Shown piece after piece: positions 1 to 7,846 of a DNA stretch of 64,000 bases. The DNA is from Streptomyces griseomycini. GTDB taxonomy: Bacteria; Actinomycetota; Actinomycetes; Streptomycetales; Streptomycetaceae. The first letter of the stretch is position 1. Every line of letters begins with the position of its first letter. The notes under the pieces are model-generated. The model was given only the letters and a program-made list of their open reading frames with translations. It was not told where the DNA came from and did not search any database. The stretch is taken from assembly GCF_014203535.1 (NCBI RefSeq), contig NZ_JACHJI010000002.1, positions 749,042 to 813,041 of the forward strand, given 5' to 3'. Made by a program: the position numbers and the translations under genes.

Positions 1-635
1 GCCCAGCGGAAGGCGTCGGCGACGATGCCCGGCCCCAGTTCGCGGATCCAGATGTTGTCCTGGGTGCGCAGGTTGCCCTGGTCGTCGAAGATCTCGTTGG
101 CGACGTCCCACTGCTGGATCCTGCCGGCGTAGCGGCCGACGACGGTGGTGATGTGCTCGCGCAGGATGGCGCGCAGTTCCGCCTTGGAGAAGTCGCCCTC
201 CTCCAGCCACGCCGGGTTCTGGCTGTGCCACAGCAGGGTGTGGCCGCGCACGACCTGCTTGTTGCGCTCGGCGAACTCGACGATGGCGTCGGCCTGCCCG
301 AAGTCGTAGCGGTCCCGCTCGGGATGGATGTAGTCCCACTTCATCTGGTTCTCGGGGGAGACCGAGCTGAACTGGCGCGCCAGGACCTTCCGGTACTCCC
401 TGTCGTGCGTGAAGGGGTCCGGGTAGTCCTGCTCCAGGTGATGGCCGCCGCCCGCCACGGCGGTACCCACGACGAAGCCCTCGGGGGCGGCCGCACGCAG
501 CCGGTCGAACTTGGCGTGGGGGTGTGGCGCGGCCTTCCGGCCGGCCGACGGGTCGGCGGTCGCCGTGCCCGCCATGAGCGGCAGGGTCAGGGCGGCGGTG
601 GCGACGGCCACGGTGGCGAAGCGAATGGATCTCAT
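1..635 (-). CDS. Endo-1,4-beta-xylanase, GH10 family (3' end outside window)
   Basis: Secreted enzyme that cleaves internal beta-1,4 links of xylan. The visible 211 residues start at the ATG at 635 with a signal peptide (MRSIRFATVAVATAALTLPL, then AGTATA) ending near residue 27. The catalytic barrel follows, with the GH10 signatures SPENQMKWD, GHTLLWHSQNP and WDVANE. Glu181 in the last motif is the expected acid/base residue. The second catalytic Glu and any carbohydrate-binding module lie to the left of the window. A palindromic candidate operator sits 30-60 bases upstream. Family assignment is firm; truncation is only due to the window edge. Confidence 0.93.
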   Translation of the reverse strand, partial: MRSIRFATVAVATAALTLPLMAGTATADPSAGRKAAPHPHAKFDRLRAAAPEGFVVGTAVAGGGHHLEQDYPDPFTHDREYRKVLARQFSSVSPENQMKWDYIHPERDRYDFGQADAIVEFAERNKQVVRGHTLLWHSQNPAWLEEGDFSKAELRAILREHITTVVGRYAGRIQQWDVANEIFDDQGNLRTQDNIWIRELGPGIVADAFRW

Positions 636-664
636 GCGGGGAGTCTCATTCCGATCGTCGTTCT

Positions 665-694
665 CGAATGTTTCGAAGCATGTCCCGAAACATT
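665..694. promoter_or_regulatory. Inverted-repeat candidate operator upstream of the xylanase
   Basis: AATGTTTCG (667-675) and CGAAACATT (686-694) form a perfect 9-bp inverted repeat. The left part also reads CGAATGTTTCG (665-675), one base from the CGAAANTTTCG type of box reported upstream of Streptomyces xylanase genes and bound by LacI-family xylan/xylobiose regulators. Position 30-60 bases before the xylanase start fits a repressor site. The regulator is inferred. Confidence 0.55.
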
Positions 695-732
695 AGGGAT
701 GGCCGGACGCTAAGGTCTGGCCGAGCGGCGCG

Positions 733-1581
733 TCAATACCCGTGCGGAGGTCCGCCTGCCGACGGGCCGACGAGTTCGCCGGCGACCCACCGCGCGACGT
801 CGGCGGGGTGGGTCGCCGGCAGCCCGAGGACGACGTGCCGGAAGCCGGCGTCGACCGCCTCGCCGATCGCCTCCCGCGTGGTGCCGGGCGGTCCCAGGAG
901 ACGGGCAGGTGGACCGAGCGGGTGACCGAGGCGGGGCCGCGGCCGGTCCCGGCGCAGCGGCGGTCCGGCGGGGCACCGCGGCGGACGGCGTCGTCGATGT
1001 CGCCGCCGGGGATGTCCCACGGGTCCGCGTGCTCGGCGGGTGGGGGTGCCGGACGGGTGCGGGGCTGCCGAACGCTCCGGTGAGGTGGTGGCGGGCGCCG
1101 TGGAAGTCGAACGGTTCCGTCTCGGTCCACAGCCGCCGGATCACCGTGCGGGCCTCGGCGAGGCTCTCCACGGCCTGCACGGGGGTCGAGGAAGGGCAGC
1201 CCGTGGGCCGGGTACCCGCGCCGGGCCTGCGGCGGGTCCGGTCGCGGGCCGACGCCGATGCCGGAGTCGAGCCGTCCGCCGAAGACGACGTCGACGGTCG
1301 TGGCGATCCCGGCCAGCGGCGCGGGCGGCCGGAACCGGCCGCTGGTCACCATCACGCCCGGCCGCAGCCGCCGGGTCCGGGCGCGAGGGCCGAGAGCAGT
1401 GTCCAGCCCTCGTAGGCCGGTCCGTCGGGGTCGCCGAAGACGGGCATCAGGTGGCCGAACAGTCACGCGCGCCCGATCTCCGGGATCGCGTCCGCCCCGC
1501 GCCGGACGCGCAGGACGTCGTGGTGGTCGGCCTGCGAGGGGCGGTCACGATCCCGAAACCGGGCCGGGGCGGGTGCGGCAT
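733..1581 (-). pseudogene. Frameshifted LLM-class (F420/flavin) oxidoreductase
   Basis: Segments of one luciferase-like oxidoreductase can be read in order on the minus strand but in different frames: an N-terminal MPHPPRPGFGIVTAP (start at 1581), then ADAIPEIGRA, then GVMVTSGRFRPPAPLAGIA and TTVDVVFGGRLDSGIGVG, then VESLAEARTVIRRLWTETEP, then IPGGDIDDAVRR, and finally EAIGEAVDAGFRHVVLGLP before the stop at 733. At least three or four shifts separate these blocks. The pieces match the usual order of the family (TIM-barrel flavin/F420 binding). Several independent indels argue for a real decayed gene rather than one sequencing error. Confidence 0.75.
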
Positions 1582-1617
1582 GCGCCGGTGCTCCTTCCGG
1601 TGCCGGCGGCACGTCCG

Positions 1618-2634
1618 TCAGCGGCGCCGCAGTGACGGGTCGAGCAGCGCGGGCGGGGTGTCGTGCTTCTCGTGCGCGGCCAGGTCGGTGCCGGGGGCGA
1701 CGATCGCGTCGATCGCGTCGAGCACGTCGGCGGGGAGCACGGTGTCCGCGGCAGCGAGTTGCGCCTTCAGGTGCTCCGGCGTGCGGGGGCCGATGAGCGC
1801 GCTGGTCACGGCGGGGTGCGCGGTCACGAATCCGAGCGCCAGCTGGATCATGGTCAGGCCGGCCCCGTCGGCGACCCCGGCCAGCCGTTCGACGGCGTCG
1901 AGCCGGGCCCGGTTGGCCGGGAGGGCGAGGTCGAAGCGCTCCGGCATCAGCGTCGAGCGGTTGGTGGCGATCTCCCGCCCCTCGCGGACCGCGCCCGACA
2001 GCCAGCCCGAGGCCAGCGGACTCCACACCAGCACACCGAGCCCGTACTCCTCGGCCACGGGCAGGACGTGGGCCTCGATCCCGCGCTGCAGGATCGAATA
2101 GCTGGGCTGTTCCGTGACGTAACGGCCCAGGTGGTGCTCGCGGGCGGCCCACTGCGCCTGCACGATGCGGTGGGCGGGGAAGGTGGAGGAGCCGAAGTAG
2201 CGGATCTTCCCGGCGCGCTGGAGGTCGGTCAGGGCCGACAGTGTCTCCTCGTCGCTCGCGGCCGGGTCCCACCGGTGGATCTGGTAGAGGTCGACGTGGT
2301 CGACGCCGAGCCGGCGCAGGCTGTCGTCCAGCGCGGTGACCAGCCAACGGCGCGAACCGCCCCGACGGTTGCGCTCCCCCATCGGCATGGCCGCCTTCGT
2401 GGCCAGCACGAGGTCGTCGCGGCGGCCGGCGACGGCCTTGCCGACCATCTCCTCCGACTCCCCCTCGCCGTACCAGTCGGCGGTGTCGATGAGGTTGACG
2501 CCGGCCTCCAGGGCCGCGTCGACGAGGGCCGTGGCCTCGTCCTGGGTGGTGTTGCCGATCTTGCCGAAGTTCATCGCGCCGAGCGCGAGGGTGCTGACCT
2601 GTACGCCGGTCCGGCCCAGGGTGCGGTACTGCAC
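1618..2634 (-). CDS. Aldo/keto reductase
   Basis: NADPH-dependent carbonyl reductase of 338 residues, the normal length for the family. The catalytic tetrad is visible: Asp50 and Tyr55 in IDTADWYGEGESEE, Lys80 in LATK and His120 in DLYQIH. The C-terminal cofactor region includes SALIGPRTPEHL. It is transcribed divergently from a TetR-family gene, and the space between them holds two matching palindromes, so it is probably the repressed target of that regulator. The substrate cannot be told from sequence. Confidence 0.93.
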   Translation of the reverse strand: MQYRTLGRTGVQVSTLALGAMNFGKIGNTTQDEATALVDAALEAGVNLIDTADWYGEGESEEMVGKAVAGRRDDLVLATKAAMPMGERNRRGGSRRWLVTALDDSLRRLGVDHVDLYQIHRWDPAASDEETLSALTDLQRAGKIRYFGSSTFPAHRIVQAQWAAREHHLGRYVTEQPSYSILQRGIEAHVLPVAEEYGLGVLVWSPLASGWLSGAVREGREIATNRSTLMPERFDLALPANRARLDAVERLAGVADGAGLTMIQLALGFVTAHPAVTSALIGPRTPEHLKAQLAAADTVLPADVLDAIDAIVAPGTDLAAHEKHDTPPALLDPSLRRR

Positions 2635-2667
2635 GACCGTGTCTCCTCATGGCAGAGAGAACCCGAA

Positions 2668-2715
2668 ACGGAACATCGTTCCGGTACGTTCGGACGATAC
2701 GGAACACTGTTCCGT
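2668..2715. promoter_or_regulatory. Twin palindromic operators between aldo/keto reductase and TetR gene
   Basis: ACGGAACACTGTTCCGT at 2699-2715 is a perfect 17-bp palindrome. ACGGAACATCGTTCCGG at 2668-2684 is a near-perfect copy with the same arms. The centres are 31 bp (about three helical turns) apart, typical of cooperative binding by a TetR-type dimer. Position between the divergent genes suggests autoregulation and control of the reductase. Confidence 0.7.
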
Positions 2716-2788
2716 TTTGGCAAGCGCGGGTGTGCGCGGGCATGCGTGAGACCATGCGGGGGCGCGCGAGAGGTGGAGGAACGACGCG

Positions 2789-3379
2789 GTGGACCAGAGC
2801 GACCAGGGCGACGGGCCCGCGGCCCCGTCACGGCGGAAGGACGCCCGGCGCAACAAGGAGGCGCTGCTCGACGCGGCCGCCGCGGTCTTCGTCGAGTCGG
2901 GCGTGGACGCCCCGGTGCGCGAGATCGCGGCCCGGGCCGGCGTCGGGCTGGGCACCCTCTACCGCCACTTCCCGACGCGGGCGGACCTCATCATCGCCGT
3001 CTACCGGCACCAGGTGGACGCCTGCGCCGAGGCCGGCCCGGCCCTGCTGGCGACCAGTGCGACCCCGCACGCCGCACTGGGACTGTGGATCGACCGGTTC
3101 GTCGACTTCCTGGTCACCAAGCACGGCCTCGCCGCCGTGCTGCGGTCCGACAGCGCCGGCTTCGACGCGCTGCACGCCTACTTCCTCGACCGGCTCGCGC
3201 CCGTCTGCACCCAGCTGCTCGAAGCCGCGGCCGCCGCCGGCGAGATCCGCGCCGACATCGACGCCCTCACCCTCATGCGCGGCGTCGGGAACCTCTGCAT
3301 CGGCGCGGACAGCGACCCCCGCTACGACGCACGCCGACTGGCCGGCCTCCTCGTCGCCGGACTGCGCCGACCGCACTGA
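2789..3379 (+). CDS. TetR/AcrR family transcriptional regulator
   Basis: One-component repressor of 196 residues starting at GTG 2789 behind GGTGGAGG. The N-terminal helix-turn-helix (residues about 18-65) contains REIAARAGVGLGTLYRHFPT, a classic TetR recognition helix. The C-terminal half is of the SbtR-like type with hydrophobic helices that would form the ligand pocket. It is divergent from the aldo/keto reductase and flanked by twin palindromes at 2668-2715, so it probably represses both. Ligand unknown. Confidence 0.92.
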   Translation: MDQSDQGDGPAAPSRRKDARRNKEALLDAAAAVFVESGVDAPVREIAARAGVGLGTLYRHFPTRADLIIAVYRHQVDACAEAGPALLATSATPHAALGLWIDRFVDFLVTKHGLAAVLRSDSAGFDALHAYFLDRLAPVCTQLLEAAAAAGEIRADIDALTLMRGVGNLCIGADSDPRYDARRLAGLLVAGLRRPH

Positions 3380-3488
3380 CCGCACCGACCACCGGCCGGG
3401 CAGCCGGGACGGCGGTCGCCCCGGCCCTCCCCCACCAGGTCCGTACCAACCCCTTGCCCCCGCCCCCTCCACACCGCAAGCTCCCCTC

Positions 3489-4472
3489 ATGGAGCTGGAG
3501 TTGCGGCATCTGAAGACGATCAGGGCGATCGCGGACGCGGGCAGCCTCACCCGGGCGGCGACCGACCTGGGGCTCGCGCAGCCCGCGCTGAGCGCACAGC
3601 TCAAGCGGATCGAACGCGCCCTGGGCGGCGAGCTGTTCGAACGCGGCCGGCACGGCGTACGGGTCACCGCGCTCGGCGAACTCGTCCTGGAACGCACCCG
3701 TATCGTGCTGCCCGCGGTGACCGAACTGCAGCAGGAGGCGGCGCGGTTCGCCCGCACCCCGCGCGCGACCGCCTGCTTCCGGCTGGGCGGCACCCACGGC
3801 CCGTTACTGGGCGCCCTGGTGGACCGGCTGGCGGACGCGGCGCCCGACGCCCGGATGACGACGTGCACCTCCTGGTCCGAGCGGGAGCTGGCCGGCCTGC
3901 TGGCGGAGGGAAGGCTGGACTTCGCGCTCGCCGGCACCTGCGGGTCCGCTCCCCCGCCGGGCGCCGAGGGCCTGGTCTGGCGGGAGGTCGCGGTCGACCC
4001 GGTGTTCGTCATGCTGCCGGAGGACCACCCGCTCGCCCACCGCGCGGAACTGGACCTGGCCGAACTGGCCGGCGAGGAGTGGGCCTGTGTGCCCGGCGAC
4101 GGCTGCTTCGGCGACTGCTTCACCGCGGCCTGCGCCCGCGCCGGGTTCACCCCGCGCCGCATGTACGAGACGGACACCGCGTCCCTGGTCCACCTGGTGC
4201 AGGTGGGCCGGGCGGTCGGGATGTGCCGGGCGACCTTCCCGACCACACCCGGGATCATCACCCGGCCGCTCACCGGCACACCGCTGACCTGGCGGCACCT
4301 GCTGGGCTGGCACGCGGTGACCCAGCGGGCGGAGACCGCCGCGACCGTCCTGTCCCAGGCCCGGATGGCCCACGCGGGCGTGGCGGCGGGCAGCGCCAGC
4401 TACACCGAGTGGCTCGCCGCGCACCGCGCCCCGGTGGACGGCCCGAGCACGCTCCCCGAAGCGGTGCCCTGA
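3489..4472 (+). CDS. LysR family transcriptional regulator
   Basis: Start ATG 3489 gives 327 residues. The winged helix-turn-helix is at residues 1-62 (HLKTIRAIADAGSLTRAATD, then LGLAQPALSAQLKRIERALG). A LysR substrate-binding domain follows, with the typical segment FVMLPEDHPLAHRAELDLAE near the middle. The gene has no divergent partner because the TetR gene upstream runs in the same direction, which is unusual for LysR regulators; its target is not obvious here. Confidence 0.92.
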   Translation: MELELRHLKTIRAIADAGSLTRAATDLGLAQPALSAQLKRIERALGGELFERGRHGVRVTALGELVLERTRIVLPAVTELQQEAARFARTPRATACFRLGGTHGPLLGALVDRLADAAPDARMTTCTSWSERELAGLLAEGRLDFALAGTCGSAPPPGAEGLVWREVAVDPVFVMLPEDHPLAHRAELDLAELAGEEWACVPGDGCFGDCFTAACARAGFTPRRMYETDTASLVHLVQVGRAVGMCRATFPTTPGIITRPLTGTPLTWRHLLGWHAVTQRAETAATVLSQARMAHAGVAAGSASYTEWLAAHRAPVDGPSTLPEAVP

Positions 4473-4608
4473 GCCGGGTCCGGACCGGCCCCGAACCGGC
4501 CCGACGGGTTCCATAACGCCGGGGAGAGGGCCGGCCGACGTCTTACGGCGGCCGGTCGGCCCTTCCTACGGTTTCGGCACCTCCCCACCGAAACCGAGGA
4601 GACCCCGC

Positions 4609-6006
4609 ATGTCCCCCATGCTCCAGCGACACACCAGAGCCAGAGCCGCGGGTGCCGCACTCGCGGCGACGGCCGCCCTGCTCGTGGCCGGGCTCAGCGG
4701 CTCCGCGAGCGCCGGGACGGCCGCCACCGCGGCGAACGCCGCGGACCCCGCCGCTCCCTCGGCCGCCGAGACGCTGCGCACCGACGCCGCCCCGCCCGCC
4801 CTGCTCAGGGCCATGCAACGCGACCTCGGCCTGAACCGGGGACAGGCCGAGCGGCGACTGGCCAACGAGGCGGAGGCCGGAGCCACGGCGGGCCGCCTGC
4901 GGGCCGCGCTCGGCGACGACTTCGCGGGCGCCTGGGTGCGCGGCGCCGAGTCCGGCACGCTGACCGTGGCGACGACGGACGCCGACGACGTACCGGCCAT
5001 CGAGGCGCAGGGCGCCGAGGCCACCGTCGTGCGCCGCTCCCTGGCCGACCTGGACGCCGCCAAGGCCCGCCTGGACCGGGCGGCGGAGCGGAGGGGCAGC
5101 ACGGACGCGCCGGTCTGGTACGTCGACGTCCGCACGAACACGGTCGTCGTGCAGGCGGTACGGACGTCCGCGGCCCGCGCCCTGCTCGACGCGGCCGGCG
5201 TCGGCGCCGGACTCGCCCGGATCGAGAGGACGACCGAGAAGCCCCGCGCGCTGTACGACCTGCGCGGCGGCGAGGCGTACTACATCAACAACAGCGGCCG
5301 CTGCTCGATCGGCTTCCCCGTCACCAGGGGCACGCAGGAGGGCTTCGCCACGGCGGGCCACTGCGGCCGGACGGGTGACAGCACGAGCGGCCACAACCGC
5401 GTCGCGCAGGGCACCTTCCAGGGCTCGGTCTTCCCCGGCCGCGACATGGCGTGGGTGGCCACCGACCCCAACTGGCGGGCGACGCCGTACGTCAAGGGCG
5501 CCGGCGGCCAGAACGTCCAGGTCACCGGCTCCACGCAGGCCACGGTCGGCGCCTCCGTGTGCCGCTCCGGCTCCACCACCGGCTGGCACTGCGGCACCGT
5601 CCAGCGGCTGAACACCAGCGTGACCTACCCCGAGGGCACCATCACCGGCGTGACCCAGACCTCCGTGTGCGCCGAGCCGGGTGACTCCGGCGGCTCGTAC
5701 ATCTCCGGCAGCCAGGCCCAGGGCGTCACCTCGGGCGGTTCGGGCAACTGCAGCACCGGCGGCACGACGTTCTTCCAGCCGATCAACCCGCTGCTGCAGA
5801 ACTACGGCCTCACCCTGAAGACGAGCGGCGACGGCGGCGAGGAGCCGCCCGAGGAGGAGCCGGGCGGCACCTGGGCGGCCGGCACCGTCTACCAGCCGGG
5901 CGACACGGTGACCTACGGCGGCGCCGCCTACCGCTGCCTCCAGGGCCACCAGGCCCAGACCGGCTGGGAGCCCCCGAACGTCCCGGCGCTGTGGCAGCGG
6001 GTGTGA
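4609..6006 (+). CDS. Secreted streptogrisin-type serine protease with C-terminal chitin/carbohydrate-binding module
   Basis: 465-residue preproprotein, start ATG 4609 behind GAGGAGA. It has a signal peptide (to about residue 35), an alpha-lytic-protease-type propeptide, and a chymotrypsin-like S1 domain beginning near YDLRGGEAYYINN. The catalytic triad is visible: His251 in TAGHCG, Asp279 in GRDMAW and Ser360 in EPGDSGGS. An acidic Gly/Glu/Pro linker leads to a C-terminal CBM5/12-type module (WAAGTVYQPGDTVTYGGAAY). This layout is that of streptogrisin C (SprC). It likely acts outside the cell on protein associated with chitinous material. Confidence 0.93.
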   Translation: MSPMLQRHTRARAAGAALAATAALLVAGLSGSASAGTAATAANAADPAAPSAAETLRTDAAPPALLRAMQRDLGLNRGQAERRLANEAEAGATAGRLRAALGDDFAGAWVRGAESGTLTVATTDADDVPAIEAQGAEATVVRRSLADLDAAKARLDRAAERRGSTDAPVWYVDVRTNTVVVQAVRTSAARALLDAAGVGAGLARIERTTEKPRALYDLRGGEAYYINNSGRCSIGFPVTRGTQEGFATAGHCGRTGDSTSGHNRVAQGTFQGSVFPGRDMAWVATDPNWRATPYVKGAGGQNVQVTGSTQATVGASVCRSGSTTGWHCGTVQRLNTSVTYPEGTITGVTQTSVCAEPGDSGGSYISGSQAQGVTSGGSGNCSTGGTTFFQPINPLLQNYGLTLKTSGDGGEEPPEEEPGGTWAAGTVYQPGDTVTYGGAAYRCLQGHQAQTGWEPPNVPALWQRV

Positions 6007-6139
6007 ACCGTGCCTGACACCCCGTGGGGGTGACGGGGACGGGCCCGGGTGCGCGGGGGAAGAGCGGCGCCCGGGCCCGGCCGTCGTCCCGGTCCCATGA
6101 CCGAGGCCCCGCGCCGGCCGACCACCGGGCGCGGGGCGT

Positions 6140-6700
6140 TCATCCGCCGACGGCCGGTGAGCACGTCCCCCGCACCCGACGGTCGGCGAGCTCCCTCAGC
6201 CGCTCGACCCCACCGGCCGACCGCACCCCGCGCTTGGGCAGCACGCACATGCCGGCCACCGTGTCGTCGACCGACAGCACGAACAGGTTCTCGGTCTCCT
6301 GGCAGCGTGTGAAGGCCCCCCACCGGAGGGTGCCCGAGGAGACGGCCGTGCGGCTGTGGACACCGACGTCGTCCACGCGCACGGCGTACCGCCCGTGGGC
6401 CTGCGCCCACCGGTCCAGCGCGGACACGCGGCGACGCAGCCGCGACGCGTCGTGGAGGGACCCCAGCAGCACCCCGAACGGCACCGGCGCCAGGAACGCG
6501 AGCGCGCGCAGCGGCCACGGCAGGGCGACGGCGGCGGCCAGGAGCAGGGTCGCCCCGAGGAGGACGGGGACCCGCCGGATCGTACGGGGATCCGTCCGGC
6601 CCGACCGCGCACACAGTGCCTCGGCCAGCTCCGCCCGGGTCGCCCGGAACTCCAGCTCGACCGACCGGGCCGAGGCGTCCGGTCCCGCGTCGGCGGCCAT
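6140..6700 (-). CDS. YcxB-like membrane protein
   Basis: 186-residue protein with two adjacent membrane segments (about residues 45-80: VLLGATLLLAAAVALPW and LRALAFLAPVPFGVLLG) and a C-terminal YcxB-like domain with the pattern GVHSRTAVSSGTLRWGAF, CQETENLFVL and CVLPKRG. Start ATG 6700 overlaps the stop of the upstream paralogue as TGATG, so the two are translationally coupled. Function unknown. The two are diverged tandem duplicates. Confidence 0.8.
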   Translation of the reverse strand: MAADAGPDASARSVELEFRATRAELAEALCARSGRTDPRTIRRVPVLLGATLLLAAAVALPWPLRALAFLAPVPFGVLLGSLHDASRLRRRVSALDRWAQAHGRYAVRVDDVGVHSRTAVSSGTLRWGAFTRCQETENLFVLSVDDTVAGMCVLPKRGVRSAGGVERLRELADRRVRGTCSPAVGG

Positions 6701-7251
6701 CAGCGACGGCTCTCCCGGGCCGTGGGCAGGTGCGCGTCCAGCAGGGCGCGCAGCGGCCCGGACCGGTCCGTTCCGTCCGTGCTCCGCTTGGGCACGCAGA
6801 CCAGGCACGCGGCCTGCTCGTCGGCACCGACCAGCACGAACAGCCGACGTGTCTCGACGTACCGCGACAGGGCGGGCCAACCGGTCCTGCTGAGGGTGTG
6901 AGCGGTCTCGACGCACACCCCGGACTCGTCGACGGTGATCCGCCGCTCCCCCCGGGCCCCGTGGATCCGCTGCTGGGCCCGGGCCGCCGCCCGGGGTGCC
7001 AGGACCAGCGCGATCAGCAGCACCAGCGCGGCACCGCCCAGGCCGAACGGGTCGAGGGAACCGCCTTCCGGCGTGACCCGGAACGACAGGGCCGCGAGGA
7101 CGAGCGCCACCACGATCACGGACCACTGCCTCCGCCGCATCGCCGGCGACACCTTCGCGTGCCCCCGCAGGGCCTCCAGCCACTCGTCGGCCGTCGTCGC
7201 GTGCCGTACCTCGACACGCCGCTCACCGACGTGCTCGGCAGCCGTCGTCAC
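6700..7251 (-). CDS. YcxB-like membrane protein (paralogue)
   Basis: 183 residues from GTG 7251 (an upstream GTG at 7275 is also possible; 7251 has AGAGGGGCGGGAG before it). Two membrane segments (WSVIVVALVLAALSFRV and GGAALVLLIALVLA) precede a YcxB-like domain with GVCVETAHTLSRTGWPALSR, YVETRRLFVLV and VCVPKRS. It matches the following gene motif by motif and probably forms a two-gene operon and complex with it. No biochemical role is known to me. Confidence 0.8.
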   Translation of the reverse strand: MTTAAEHVGERRVEVRHATTADEWLEALRGHAKVSPAMRRRQWSVIVVALVLAALSFRVTPEGGSLDPFGLGGAALVLLIALVLAPRAAARAQQRIHGARGERRITVDESGVCVETAHTLSRTGWPALSRYVETRRLFVLVGADEQAACLVCVPKRSTDGTDRSGPLRALLDAHLPTARESRR

Positions 7252-7297
7252 GGCGCTCCCGCCCCTCTTCTCCACGGTCCCTCCGGCGTCGACACCA

Positions 7298-7846
7298 CTA
7301 GGAGGTACGGCCGTCAGCCAGCCACACCGTGGTGTCGCCACCGAGGAACGGGTCCGGCAGCCCCCACGGCGGGATGTCACCCGAGATGAGTCCCGCCAGG
7401 AGGGAGACCAGGCCGTTCTCGTGCTCCCACCAGTCGTCGTTCCTGGTGCTCACCACAACGGGCCACGCATCCGGGTCCGAGTCCCCCGTGCGCCAGTAGA
7501 ACATGTCTCCCGAACTGCTCTCCGCGCAGTGCAGCAGCCCTCCGGGACGGGGGTAGGGGACGTATCCGTGCGCCATGTCGGCGTCGACCAGGTCCTCCAG
7601 CACGTCCAGCGCGTCCAGCTTGCTCGCCGCGGACTCCGCCTCGTGCCCGGGCCAGGGAGTGCCGACGAGCAGGAAGCCCCCGACGGAAAACGTCGGGTAC
7701 GCCTCGCTCAGCTCCTTGTAGTCACTCGGCAGGTCGGTACCCAGCACACGTGCCATCTCCGACCAGTCGATCTCCCTCGCCCGTCCGGGGCGCTGTTCGC
7801 GCAGTTCCGGAAGAGCGCGTTCCAGCTCATCGACGCGGCTCAACAC
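7298..7846 (-). CDS. SMI1/KNR4 (SUKH) family protein, probable immunity protein to the RHS toxin
   Basis: 182 residues. The motifs LPSDYKELSEAYPTFSVGGF and LLVGTPWPGHE are those of the SUKH superfamily, whose members neutralise nuclease tips of polymorphic toxins. Start GTG 7846 lies inside the last codons of the RHS gene (stop 7840-7842), preceded by AGAGGAAGGG, so translation is coupled to the toxin. An immunity role is inferred from family and position. Cognate pairing with the nuclease tip just upstream is the simplest reading. Confidence 0.88.
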   Translation of the reverse strand: MLSRVDELERALPELREQRPGRAREIDWSEMARVLGTDLPSDYKELSEAYPTFSVGGFLLVGTPWPGHEAESAASKLDALDVLEDLVDADMAHGYVPYPRPGGLLHCAESSSGDMFYWRTGDSDPDAWPVVVSTRNDDWWEHENGLVSLLAGLISGDIPPWGLPDPFLGGDTTVWLADGRTS

